DNA of 64,000 nucleotides. Source: Inquilinus sp. KBS0705. GTDB lineage: Bacteria > Bacteroidota > Bacteroidia > Sphingobacteriales > Sphingobacteriaceae. Below are positions 50,073 through 59,919 of the stretch, in pieces. The notes below the pieces were generated by a model that saw nothing but the letters and a program-made list of their open reading frames with translations, was not told the DNA's origin and ran no database searches. Position 1 is the first letter of the stretch. Every line of letters starts with the position of its first letter. Where the stretch lies: contig VCCI02000005.1 in assembly GCA_005938025.2 (NCBI GenBank), forward strand, positions 62,001-126,000, in the 5' to 3' direction. A program made the translations under genes and the position numbers.

Positions 50073-52553
50073 ATGAAGAGATACCTACTATTAGTGTTAT
50101 TTATAACTACTTATAGCGCATATGCACAGCAGCAGTATACACTATCGGGCCAAATTACGGGCTCAAAAAACGAGGATATATCCTTCACATCAGTATATAT
50201 ACGCAACTCTTCCTATGGCACTACGGCCAACCAGGATGGCCGCTATCGTTTAAAGCTAAACCCCGGCACCTATACTGTAATTTACAGGCACCCCGGCCAG
50301 CAGGAACAAAGCGAAACCATCACCATTACCGACCATGATGATGTGCACAATGTACAGTTACAGGACGAGGTATTTCGTTTTAGCCAGGTATCTAACCAAT
50401 GGAAAATAAACCGCGACCCCGGCGATACCATTATACGCAGGGTAATAAATAATAACAAGGCACGCATACAGGAGTTTAAAGGGCTATCCTGTGCGGCATA
50501 CGTAAAAGGCGTGCAAACGCTTTTAAGCTCACCTAAATCGTTAACCAGTAAAGCAGTAACCAAAGCGCTCGACCTCGACTCGAACGGCCGCGGCATACTT
50601 TATCAGTCGGAATTGTTGGCTAATTTTAATTATGGCGGGCCGGGCAAAATTAAAGAGATAACCATTGCCTCAAAAACAACAGGTACCAACACGGCTTTTA
50701 GCTATACCAAAGCATCAGATCTGCAATTGAATGTTTACAAAAACGTAATCACTATTGATGGCCTGAGCAGCCGCGGCTTTGTATCGCCGTTTGCGAGTAA
50801 CGCGTTCTTTTACTACAGATATAAACTAATTGGCAGCAGCGTGCAAAACGGGCTTACTATTGATAAGATAGAGGTTATTCCGCGCAGGCAGTACGGCCAG
50901 TTTTTTAGGGGCAACGTATATATTGTAGAGAGCGACTGGCGCATTTATAGTATTGACCTTTATTTAAGCAGCAAAACCACATCGCTAAACTTTGTAGATA
51001 CGCTGCAAATAAAGCAGCAATATGTGCCTATAACTGATAGTGTTTGGATGCCGGTATCGGTGCAGTTTAACTTTGTTGGTTCGGTATTGGGCTTTAAGTT
51101 TGGGGGTTACTACGAAGGTATTTTTAATAACTATAAAATTAACCCGCCCTTTGCCGATGGCTTTTTTACCGGCGAACTGTTAAAAGTAGATACAGCTGCC
51201 ACTTTAAAATCAAAAAGCTACTGGGAAGATAACCGCCCTGTGCCTTTAACCCGGCTGGAGAGCCGCGACTATGAGAAAAAAGACAGCATTGCCGCCTATA
51301 AAAAAACTGATGAATACCTGGATGCCCTACAGCATACCAAAAACGGTATTAATTACCCGGGTTATTTAATTTTTGGCTATTACGCCAGCAACCGCAGCAA
51401 CCGCGACTCGCTTTATGTTTATCCCTTTTTACAGACGTTTTATTACAACACAGTTGAAGGCTTTGGTATAAATGCAAAGGTGCGCTATACCCGCACTATA
51501 GATGATCTGCATTCGTTAAGCGTTACCCCCGCCCTGCGCTATGGCTTTAGCAACAAGCTTTTTAGCGCCAATATGCTTACCGAATACAAGTATGATCCTT
51601 TTCATAACAGTAAGCTTTGGTTAAGTTTTGGCAGCGATGTGCTCGACCTAAATAACGTGGGCACACGGTCGTTATATTTTAATACGCTAAGTACCCTGCT
51701 AAGCGAAAACAATTATGTTAAGTATTACCGCTCGCAATACGGTGGCGTTGGCTTCCAGCGCGAACTGGCCAATGGCATTTTATGGACAGCCGGCTTAACC
51801 TATGCCAGCCGCAGCCAGTTATATAACACCGCTTATGGGCACATTTTTAATTCGAAGGATAGGGAGTACACATCTAACAACCCATTAGCGCCGCCGGGAA
51901 CCCCGGCAGATGACCGCTCTATTTTGTTCCCTACCAACCAGGCATTAACCTTTAACACGTCGGTGGCCTTTACGTTCGATCAAAAGTATATTACCCGCCC
52001 TACCGGTAAATTTAATTTGCCATCAAAATATCCTACGCTTACGCTTAACTATCGCAAAGGCATAAGCAAGGTGCTGGGATCTGACGTAGATTACGATTTC
52101 GCTTCGGCCGATATTTCTCAGTATAATATCCGCATAGGGTTATCGGGCTTTTCGTCATTTAAACTAACCGGTGGCGATTACTTTAACAACAAAACCCTGT
52201 ATTTTATGGATTACTACCACTACTTAGGTAACCAGGGTACCACCTTCGACCCTACTTATATCGGCAGTTTCCATTTTTTACCTTTTTATACCTACAGTAC
52301 CAATGGCGCATTTTTCGAGGCGCATTATCAGCATAATTTCGCCGGTTCGCTGCTTGGCAAAGTACCGTTTATGCGTAAGCTAAAGCTGGAAGAAATAATT
52401 GGTGCCAACTTCCTAACTACCAAAGGCAACTCCAACTACCGCGAGTTTTATGTAGGGCTGCAACGCCTTATATTCAGGGTTGATTATGGTATATCATATG
52501 CCGGCAACAAAAAATACATCCAGGGCATAAGGATATTTTACGGGATAAGATAG
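50073..52553 (+). CDS. Outer-membrane protein with carboxypeptidase-regulatory-like and DUF5686 domains
   Basis: 826 residues. A signal peptide (MKRYLLLVLFITTYSAYAQ) is followed by a carboxypeptidase-regulatory-like beta-sandwich (residues 22-100) and a large DUF5686 region ending in beta-barrel-type strands. Such proteins are common in Bacteroidota outer membranes; their function is unknown. The terminal YIQGIRIFYGIR suits a barrel end. It is a single gene with a long AT-rich upstream region. Confidence 0.88.
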   Translation: MKRYLLLVLFITTYSAYAQQQYTLSGQITGSKNEDISFTSVYIRNSSYGTTANQDGRYRLKLNPGTYTVIYRHPGQQEQSETITITDHDDVHNVQLQDEVFRFSQVSNQWKINRDPGDTIIRRVINNNKARIQEFKGLSCAAYVKGVQTLLSSPKSLTSKAVTKALDLDSNGRGILYQSELLANFNYGGPGKIKEITIASKTTGTNTAFSYTKASDLQLNVYKNVITIDGLSSRGFVSPFASNAFFYYRYKLIGSSVQNGLTIDKIEVIPRRQYGQFFRGNVYIVESDWRIYSIDLYLSSKTTSLNFVDTLQIKQQYVPITDSVWMPVSVQFNFVGSVLGFKFGGYYEGIFNNYKINPPFADGFFTGELLKVDTAATLKSKSYWEDNRPVPLTRLESRDYEKKDSIAAYKKTDEYLDALQHTKNGINYPGYLIFGYYASNRSNRDSLYVYPFLQTFYYNTVEGFGINAKVRYTRTIDDLHSLSVTPALRYGFSNKLFSANMLTEYKYDPFHNSKLWLSFGSDVLDLNNVGTRSLYFNTLSTLLSENNYVKYYRSQYGGVGFQRELANGILWTAGLTYASRSQLYNTAYGHIFNSKDREYTSNNPLAPPGTPADDRSILFPTNQALTFNTSVAFTFDQKYITRPTGKFNLPSKYPTLTLNYRKGISKVLGSDVDYDFASADISQYNIRIGLSGFSSFKLTGGDYFNNKTLYFMDYYHYLGNQGTTFDPTYIGSFHFLPFYTYSTNGAFFEAHYQHNFAGSLLGKVPFMRKLKLEEIIGANFLTTKGNSNYREFYVGLQRLIFRVDYGISYAGNKKYIQGIRIFYGIR

Positions 52554-52560
52554 AGAGGTT

Positions 52561-52647
52561 AAAGGCGAAAGGCGTTGTGCTTATCTTTAAGACTAATTGA
52601 GCCTTTGAAACAGGTTCAAACCTTTATCCTTTTACCTTTAACCTCAA
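52561..52647. repeat. AAAGGCGAAAGG purine-rich repeat, copy 2, with inverted partner
   Basis: GAGGTTAAAGGCGAAAGGCG (52555-52574) and CCTTTTACCTTTAACCTC (52628-52645) form an imperfect inverted repeat around a 55-base centre. The 12-mer AAAGGCGAAAGG is shared with 30543-30554. Confidence 0.5.
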
Positions 52648-52652
52648 ATCCT

Positions 52653-52660
52653 TATATTTG
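52653..52660 (+). promoter_or_regulatory. trhO -7 box
   Basis: TATATTTG, a perfect TAnnTTTG, 40 bases before the trhO ATG. It lies inside the longer frame from 52575, which supports the later start. Confidence 0.55.
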
Positions 52661-52700
52661 CACCTCATTTAACACTGTTTACAGCAGTATCAATGATGTT

Positions 52701-53672
52701 ATGATAAAATACAATACACTCCTTTACTATTGTTACGCAACAATAGTCGATGGTGAGCAATTTGCTGCCGATCATTTAAAATTTTGTAAATCATTAGGCT
52801 TAACCGGGCGCATTATTGTGGCCGACGAAGGCTTAAATGGCACCGTATCGGGTACTGCCGAAGCTTGCAAAACCTATATGGAAACCCTGCATGCCGATGA
52901 ACGCTTTGCCGGTATCGACTTTAAAGTGGATGAGGTTGCAGAGCCATCATTTGTTAAAATGCACTGCCGCTACAAATCCGAAATTGTACACTCGGGCCTG
53001 CGCGATCCAAACATTATTAACCCACAGCTAAAAACAGGTAAGCACCTGGCTCCAAAAGAGTTTTTAGCTATGAAAGACCGTGATGATGTGGTGATATTGG
53101 ATGTACGATCGAACTACGAACACTCGCTGGGAAAATTTAAAAACGCCGTAACGCTTGATATCGAGAACTTCCGCGATTTCCCCGCGATGATCAACGAACT
53201 GGCACAATACAAGGATAAAAAGATATTAACCTACTGCACCGGTGGCATCAAGTGCGAAAAAGCATCGGCCCTGTTACTGCACGAAGGCTTTAGCGATGTA
53301 TACCAGTTGCATGGCGGCATTATTAAATATGGTAAAGAAACCGGCGGTGAGGATTTTGAGGGTAAATGTTATGTGTTTGACAACCGCCTTTCGGTAGATG
53401 TGAACAGCGTAAACCCGGTAGTGATATCAACCTGCCGTAATTGCGGCACGGTTACCCCAAAGATGATCAATTGCGCCAACCCCGAGTGCAACGAGCATTT
53501 TACCCAATGCGATGAGTGCGGCACAAAAATGGATGGCTGCTGTAGCGATGCCTGCCAAGCGCACCCACGCAAGCGTATTTATGATGGCACCGGATACTAT
53601 GTAAAAGTACCGCAACCGGTTAATGTAAAAAAGCACCAACTTTCATCAATAGATTCAGATTTGGCGAATTAG
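52701..53672 (+). CDS. trhO: tRNA uridine(34) hydroxylase, rhodanese family
   Basis: 323 residues started at MIKYNTLLYYCYATIVDGEQ. It has an N-terminal acylphosphatase-like domain, a rhodanese domain with the active-site loop TYCTGGIKCEKA and a C-terminal zinc-type region (CRNCGTV, CANPECNEHF, CDECG, CCSDAC). This is the YceA/TrhO family, which makes 5-hydroxyuridine at the wobble position of tRNA using oxygen. The cysteine-rich end is longer than in E. coli. It is a single gene between the DUF5686 gene and the glycan locus. Confidence 0.92.
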   Translation: MIKYNTLLYYCYATIVDGEQFAADHLKFCKSLGLTGRIIVADEGLNGTVSGTAEACKTYMETLHADERFAGIDFKVDEVAEPSFVKMHCRYKSEIVHSGLRDPNIINPQLKTGKHLAPKEFLAMKDRDDVVILDVRSNYEHSLGKFKNAVTLDIENFRDFPAMINELAQYKDKKILTYCTGGIKCEKASALLLHEGFSDVYQLHGGIIKYGKETGGEDFEGKCYVFDNRLSVDVNSVNPVVISTCRNCGTVTPKMINCANPECNEHFTQCDECGTKMDGCCSDACQAHPRKRIYDGTGYYVKVPQPVNVKKHQLSSIDSDLAN

Positions 53673-53736
53673 CGTAGCTATGGCGCGAATATTCGGGTAA
53701 TTCGCTTAAATTCGTGCAGTTCGTGTTAATTAACCT

Positions 53737-56622
53737 ATGCGTAAACATCTCCTGTTTGCATTTTTTATACTACTGAATATATGCGCCTATAGTGCCGATA
53801 TTAAAAGCATTGGTGTGCCTTATGTGCAAAACTACACTAAGGCGCAGTATCAGTCGGGCAATCAAAACTGGTCGGTAACGCGCGACGAGCATGGCATTAT
53901 GTATTTTGGCAACGATGAGGGCCTGCTCTCTTTCGATGGTAAATACTGGCAGCTTAACCGCATGCCAAACGGGCTTATCGTCCGCTCAGTAGCTGCCGAT
54001 GGCAAAGGCAAAATATACTCGGGTGGCTTTGGCGAATTTGGCTACTGGCAAAACAACAGCAAAGGCTTCTTAAAGTATAACTCGCTCACTCATCTTTTAC
54101 CCAAACAATACCAACCCGTTAAAGAGGAAACCTGGAAAATATATATCGAAAAAGACAGGGTGATATTCCAATCGTTTGGCTTGATATACATTTACGCAAA
54201 GGGCCGTGTAAGTGTGGTAAAAGCACCCAAACCATTCCTGTTTTTATTTAAAACCGGCAACCGCTATTTTGTTGAGCAGGTTGATGCCGGGCTGTTTGAA
54301 TTAAAGGGCGATAAGCTAAGTTACATAGAGGGTAGTAATATATTGGGCAGCCGGGTACTTTCGGTATTGCCATTTGGCAAAGGCCGCTATGTAATTGGAA
54401 CAGCCAAAAACGGCTTGTTTATTTACGATGGCACAACCTTTAAGGTCTGGCAAAATCAGGCCAATAACTTTTTAAAAACTTATCAGCTTAATAATGGTGT
54501 AGTAATACCCGGCAAGTATTTTGCCTATGGGTCTATTTTAAACGGTATCATAATTATTGATACCACGGGTAATGTAATACAACATATCAACAAATCAAGC
54601 GGCTTACAAAACAACACGGTATTAAGCCTTTTTATTGATAACGAGCAAAACCTATGGGCCGGACTTGATAATGGTATAGACCGCATAGAAGTGAATTCGC
54701 CCCTATACTTTTACTTTGACAAAACAGGCCGCTTTGGTACCGTATACTCCAGCATTATTTTTAACAATAAAATTTACCTGGGCACCAACCAGGGGCTATA
54801 TTACAGCGAATGGATAGGAACGGGCACCCAGCGTTTGTTTCAATCGTTCGATTTTCAGCTCATCCCGGGCTCGCAGGGCCAGGTATGGGATCTATCCTTA
54901 CAGGACGGCAAACTGCTTTGCGGGCATAACGATGGCACTTTTCAGGTAAATGGCAGCAGCATCACCAAAATAACATCCCTTAGCGGCGGGTGGACCATAA
55001 AAAAATTTAATGCCAATCAGCTAATACAAGGCACCTATACCGGCCTTATCATATACAGTAAAAATGCATCAGGCAATTGGGTATTCGACCATAAAATAGA
55101 AGGCTTTAGCGAACCATCGCGTTATGTTGAGCAGGATAGCAAGGGCCAGATATGGGTAAGCCATGCCTATAAAGGCATATACAAGGTTACACTGAGTTTA
55201 GATAATAAACGCGTGGTATCTCAAAAATACTACGACAAAAGATCGGGCCTGCCCGATAGCTATAACGTGGGTGTATTTAACCTGGATAACCGCATTGTTT
55301 TCTCTTCCGATTCTGGCTTTTATGTTTATGACGATATTACCGACAGGTTTTATAAATACCAGCAATTAAATAACCGGCTGCATACGTTTGCATCTTCAAA
55401 TAAGGTTATAGCGGCTATAGGTAAAAAATACTGGTTTATTAATCACGGCCGAGTGGCGCTGGCCGACCTATCGGTACCCGGAAAGTTATCTATCGACTCC
55501 AATCGCTTTAGCATGCTTAACGGTCAAATGGTGCAGAATTACGAAAACATCAACCTGATTAACAACCTCATTTATTTAATAAGTGTTGATGATGGCTTTG
55601 TAATATTAAGCGATAAAGACGCCATGCACCAGCCCCGCATGCAACTACCTGCGGTGCTGATACGCAATGTGGAGAACATCACCGACAAAACATCAGTGAT
55701 AAGCAACATGAATATTGCCGGCAACGAAATTGCCATACCATATAATCAAAACAATATACGCATAGCCTATTCGCTGCCCTATTACCGGCAGGCAAAAATA
55801 CAGTATCAGTATTATTTAGAGGGGTATTCGAGGCAATGGTCAGAATGGTCTGTACAAAGCCAAAAGGAGTTTACTAATTTAAACCAGGGCACCTATCAGT
55901 TTAAGGTAAGGGCAAAAATTAATAATGAAAGTGTATCTGCTATAACTATTTTTAGCTTTGAGGTACTGCCGCCATGGTATTTAAGTAAAATAGCCATGAT
56001 CATCTATCTTATCATAGGCTTCTTCATTTATTACATCATCAGGCATTATTATCACCTCAAGCTAAAACGCCACCAGCACGAGATACAGGAAAAGCTCCGC
56101 ATTGAACAAGAAGAATTTTTAAGGCAAGAGGCTATTGCCAACCAACAACATATAGTAACCATTAAAAATGAGCAGTTGCAAGCCGACCTGGCCAGCAAAA
56201 ACCGCGAGCTGGCAAATTCGGCCATGAACATTGTTTATAAGAATGAGTTGCTGCAAAAAATAAGTGATGAGATAGATAATTTTAAGGATAGCGCCGGTAA
56301 AAAGCTGTCAGAAGAACAGCTCAAAAAAATACATAAGGTTATTAGTGAAGGCATGAGCGATGAGCGGGATTGGAATGTGTTTGAAACAAGTTTTAATGAA
56401 GCGCATGAAAACTTCTTCAAAAAATTAAAACACGGCCATCCTGACCTGGTACCGAACGATTTAAAGCTTTGCGCATACCTGCGTATGAATATGAGTAGTA
56501 AAGAGATGGCTTCATTATTAAACATTTCGCTGCGCGGGGTAGAGATAAGGCGCTACAGGTTGCGCAAAAAGCTTAATTTAGAGCATGACAAAAATCTTGT
56601 GGAGTTTCTCATCGAGCTTTAA
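53737..56622 (+). CDS. Membrane-tethered propeller (Y_Y_Y) sensor with LuxR-type helix-turn-helix
   Basis: 961 residues, the likely regulator of the downstream locus. Domains in order: signal peptide (1-20), a periplasmic two-component-regulator propeller (about 25-640; repeats such as DEHGIMYFGNDEGLLSF and DNEQNLWAGLDNGIDRI), a Y_Y_Y domain (about 660-745), one membrane helix (about 752-770), a long coiled coil (775-880), and a C-terminal LuxR/GerE-like helix-turn-helix (NMSSKEMASLLNISLRGVEI). No histidine kinase or receiver is present, so signalling must pass through the coiled coil to DNA. It has the same overall plan as hybrid two-component systems of glycan loci but without phosphotransfer. 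Confidence 0.92.
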   Translation: MRKHLLFAFFILLNICAYSADIKSIGVPYVQNYTKAQYQSGNQNWSVTRDEHGIMYFGNDEGLLSFDGKYWQLNRMPNGLIVRSVAADGKGKIYSGGFGEFGYWQNNSKGFLKYNSLTHLLPKQYQPVKEETWKIYIEKDRVIFQSFGLIYIYAKGRVSVVKAPKPFLFLFKTGNRYFVEQVDAGLFELKGDKLSYIEGSNILGSRVLSVLPFGKGRYVIGTAKNGLFIYDGTTFKVWQNQANNFLKTYQLNNGVVIPGKYFAYGSILNGIIIIDTTGNVIQHINKSSGLQNNTVLSLFIDNEQNLWAGLDNGIDRIEVNSPLYFYFDKTGRFGTVYSSIIFNNKIYLGTNQGLYYSEWIGTGTQRLFQSFDFQLIPGSQGQVWDLSLQDGKLLCGHNDGTFQVNGSSITKITSLSGGWTIKKFNANQLIQGTYTGLIIYSKNASGNWVFDHKIEGFSEPSRYVEQDSKGQIWVSHAYKGIYKVTLSLDNKRVVSQKYYDKRSGLPDSYNVGVFNLDNRIVFSSDSGFYVYDDITDRFYKYQQLNNRLHTFASSNKVIAAIGKKYWFINHGRVALADLSVPGKLSIDSNRFSMLNGQMVQNYENINLINNLIYLISVDDGFVILSDKDAMHQPRMQLPAVLIRNVENITDKTSVISNMNIAGNEIAIPYNQNNIRIAYSLPYYRQAKIQYQYYLEGYSRQWSEWSVQSQKEFTNLNQGTYQFKVRAKINNESVSAITIFSFEVLPPWYLSKIAMIIYLIIGFFIYYIIRHYYHLKLKRHQHEIQEKLRIEQEEFLRQEAIANQQHIVTIKNEQLQADLASKNRELANSAMNIVYKNELLQKISDEIDNFKDSAGKKLSEEQLKKIHKVISEGMSDERDWNVFETSFNEAHENFFKKLKHGHPDLVPNDLKLCAYLRMNMSSKEMASLLNISLRGVEIRRYRLRKKLNLEHDKNLVEFLIEL

Positions 56623-56881
56623 TACTACATCATTACCTCTCATAGCTCTTATTTTTACAATTGATCAATATGTTAAATATGTAGTATGTATTGTCCACAC
56701 TAACCAATCATAACATATTGCTTCACAGTAAATTATATTATTGAGTATTAATTTTTGAGAAAGTGTTTCAAGGCATGATGTATTAATGTAGAGTTACATT
56801 ATTTGTTAAAATTGTATTATCTCCTCAATTTCGACTCTACAAAAACCAATTAGTTCCAAGTACTTAAATTATTTAACCACT

Positions 56882-59800
56882 ATGAAGAGAATTTACACGA
56901 TCTCAGGGTTATTGCTATTGTTTACTTTTTTCACCAGTGCGGCATTTGCACAAAACGTTACCGTTAAAGGTAAAGTAACAGATGCTGCCAACGGCCAGGC
57001 GCTTATAGGCGTAACCGTAGGTGTTCAGGGTACAACAACAGGCACCCAAACAGATGTTAACGGCACGTATTCATTAAATGTAGCCTCTAACGCAACGCTA
57101 CAGGTATCCTATTTAGGGTATACCACTTTAACAGTTCCGGTAAACGGGCAAACTAATATTGATATTAAACTACAGCCAAGCACCAACGAATTACAAGGTG
57201 TGGTGGTAGTAGGTTACGGCACACAACGCAAACTGGACGTTACCGGTTCAGTTGGTGTTGTAAAAGGTGATGATATTGCCAAACAAGCTTCAACCAATGC
57301 GGTAAGTTCGTTACAGGGAAAAGTTGCCGGTGTGCAAATAACCAACAGTGGTTCGCCGGGCTCATCGCCAGAGATACGCATTCGTGGTTTAGGGACTGTA
57401 TATGGCAATGCCAACCCATTATATGTAGTAGATGGTGTATGGTTTGACGATATCAGCTTTTTAAACCCTAACGATATAGAAAATATTAGTATCCTTAAAG
57501 ATGCTTCAAGCGAATCAATTTATGGTGTTAGGGCCGCTAACGGTGTTGTGTTAGTAACCACCAAAAAGGGTAAAGGTGCACCAAGCATTAGCTACAACGC
57601 ATATGCTGGTTGGCAGCGAGTTACCAACCAGCCAAAACTGGCAAACGGTACCGAATACGCTACGCTTATTAACGAACTAAACGCAATACAGTTCCCAAGC
57701 GACCCGCCAACATTTGCTGATCCGGCTAAATTTGGCCAGGGTACAGATTGGTTAAACGTTGTTTTGCGCAATGCTTTTACCATGAAGCATGATGTAACCG
57801 TGAGTGGTAGTACCGAAAAATCAACTTATACCTTTTCTGCTGGATATTTAGAGCAGCAGGGAGTTGTTAAAGGCAATGATTACAGCCGTATAACCGCCCA
57901 CTTACAACAGGATGTACAAGCAACAAAATTTTTAAAATTAGGATACAATGCAGTACTGCAAGGAAGTAAATCGCAGGATGCCGCCGGTGGGGTAATTTAT
58001 AAGGCCTTTACCGCGGCGCCAATTGTGCCGGTATATTATAATGATGGTACCTACGGCGACCCGGGTGATTTTCCTATTGGTAATGCAACTAATAACCCGA
58101 AGGCACAAATAGATTACTTTAACCAGAAATCAAATAACTATCGCCTTACCGGTAATATGTTTGCTGATGTTAAATTTACCAACTATTTAACTTTCCATAC
58201 CAGCTTTGGCGGCGAATTTGGCCAGGCGGAAGTATTAGGTTATAACCCGGTTTATAAAGCAAACTCCATACAATTTAATGAGATAAGCGATTTAAATGTC
58301 TCAAGGGCCGAAGTAAGAAACTGGATATGGGAGAATACTTTAACATTTGATAAAACATTTGGCAAGCACCACTTAACTGTACTGGCAGGGCAATCAGCTC
58401 AACGCTATAAATCGTACAACATAAGTGCTACTGCTCAAAATGTACCAAACACCAGCAATGGCGACCTTTATCTTGCTTTAGGTTCAAATGATGCAACCAA
58501 CCCACGCTCGGTAACTGATGGTGGCGCACTTGCAACATACCAATCCTTTTTTAGCAGGGTAAACTATTCGTTTAACGACAGGTACTTGTTAAATGCATCT
58601 ATCCGTGCAGATGGTTCATCAAAATTTTTAGGCAGCGAGCGCTGGGGCTATTTCCCATCGGTAGGTGCCGGCTGGGTTATCAGCAACGAAGATTTTATGA
58701 AAGACCAAACCATCTTTAACAATTTAAAGCTAAGAGGCAGCTGGGGTAAAATAGGTAACGCATCGGTTCCGGCAAACCTGTCTACCTTAACCGTTAACAA
58801 CTCTGCTGGCTTTATAGCCGTATACAATGGCCAGTCTGCAACAGGCGCCAACATTACTGCAATTGTACCCCCTATTACTTATTGGGAGCGCGGTGTTGGT
58901 ACTGATATTGGTTTAGAGATGGCGTTTCTAAACAACAGGTTAACTTTCGAGGCTGACTATTACCAAAAGAAAACGGAGCAAGCCATATTTGCCATACCTG
59001 TATTAGGTTCGTTAGGTACCGATGGTGGTACTATTATTGGCAACCAGGCAACGTTTGAAAACCACGGTTTTGAATTTGCAGCTTCATGGCGCGGTAAAAT
59101 CGGATCTGATTTTTCTTATAATTTAAGCGGTAACTTCAGCATCAACAACAACAAGGTATTATCTACCATTACAGGTGCTAACCCAATTTATGGTGGCGGC
59201 GCTGCCGCAACCGGTGGCCAGTTAAGTACACGTACTATATTAGGCCAGCCAATTGGCGAGTTTTACGGTTTAGTGGTTGATGGTGTATTCCAAAATGCAG
59301 CAGAAATTGCTGCATCTAACCAAACTGATGCAAAACCCGGTGATTTTAGATTTAAGGATCTAAATGGTGATAAGGTTATTGATGCGAAAGACCGTACTGT
59401 AATAGGCAATCCAAACCCTAAATACCTGTATGGTTTTAGCACCAACTTTAACTATAAAGAGTTTGACCTTACTGTTGATTTGCAAGGTGTAGCCGGTGTT
59501 GATGTTTACAATGCCAATAAAGGTCTGCGTTATGGTTCAGAAAACTTTACAAAAGATTTTTATGACAACCGCTGGCATGGCGAAGGTACTTCAACTACCT
59601 ACCCATCGGCCAATGTTGGTGGTGGTAACAACTACAAACCCAACTCATTCTTTGTTGAAAGCGGCGCATATTTCCGTATCCGCAATTTGCAGTTGGGCTA
59701 TACGCTTCCATCGGCAGTGGCTTCAAAAGTATTCATGAAAAGGCTTAGAATATTTGCGAACGCGCAAAATGCATTCAACTCATTCAGCTATAAAGGCTTT

Positions 59801-59899
59801 AATCCCGAAGTTGGCGGTTCTCCAACAAACGCAGGAATTGATAACGGTGTTTACCCACTGTATGCTACCTACAATTTTGGTGTAAACGTTACATTTTAA
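56882..59899 (+). CDS. SusC/RagA-type TonB-dependent outer-membrane transporter
   Basis: 1005 residues. A signal peptide (1-24) precedes a carboxypeptidase-regulatory-like domain (25-110), the plug opening VVVVGYGTQRKLDVTGSV, and a long barrel ending in NFGVNVTF. It takes up oligosaccharides with its SusD partner in a TonB-dependent way. It lies 259 bases after the sensor gene and 20 bases before susD, forming the core of the locus. No N-terminal secretin/anti-sigma domain is present, so control is by the upstream LuxR-type protein rather than by an ECF sigma factor. Confidence 0.96.
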   Translation: MKRIYTISGLLLLFTFFTSAAFAQNVTVKGKVTDAANGQALIGVTVGVQGTTTGTQTDVNGTYSLNVASNATLQVSYLGYTTLTVPVNGQTNIDIKLQPSTNELQGVVVVGYGTQRKLDVTGSVGVVKGDDIAKQASTNAVSSLQGKVAGVQITNSGSPGSSPEIRIRGLGTVYGNANPLYVVDGVWFDDISFLNPNDIENISILKDASSESIYGVRAANGVVLVTTKKGKGAPSISYNAYAGWQRVTNQPKLANGTEYATLINELNAIQFPSDPPTFADPAKFGQGTDWLNVVLRNAFTMKHDVTVSGSTEKSTYTFSAGYLEQQGVVKGNDYSRITAHLQQDVQATKFLKLGYNAVLQGSKSQDAAGGVIYKAFTAAPIVPVYYNDGTYGDPGDFPIGNATNNPKAQIDYFNQKSNNYRLTGNMFADVKFTNYLTFHTSFGGEFGQAEVLGYNPVYKANSIQFNEISDLNVSRAEVRNWIWENTLTFDKTFGKHHLTVLAGQSAQRYKSYNISATAQNVPNTSNGDLYLALGSNDATNPRSVTDGGALATYQSFFSRVNYSFNDRYLLNASIRADGSSKFLGSERWGYFPSVGAGWVISNEDFMKDQTIFNNLKLRGSWGKIGNASVPANLSTLTVNNSAGFIAVYNGQSATGANITAIVPPITYWERGVGTDIGLEMAFLNNRLTFEADYYQKKTEQAIFAIPVLGSLGTDGGTIIGNQATFENHGFEFAASWRGKIGSDFSYNLSGNFSINNNKVLSTITGANPIYGGGAAATGGQLSTRTILGQPIGEFYGLVVDGVFQNAAEIAASNQTDAKPGDFRFKDLNGDKVIDAKDRTVIGNPNPKYLYGFSTNFNYKEFDLTVDLQGVAGVDVYNANKGLRYGSENFTKDFYDNRWHGEGTSTTYPSANVGGGNNYKPNSFFVESGAYFRIRNLQLGYTLPSAVASKVFMKRLRIFANAQNAFNSFSYKGFNPEVGGSPTNAGIDNGVYPLYATYNFGVNVTF

Positions 59900-59919
59900 C
59901 AATTAAAAATATTAAGGTC

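Noticed and set aside
53690..53732. Run of ATTCG-type units before the propeller sensor gene
   Set aside because: Short, imperfect 9-10-base periodicity; no symmetrical or coding significance could be shown.
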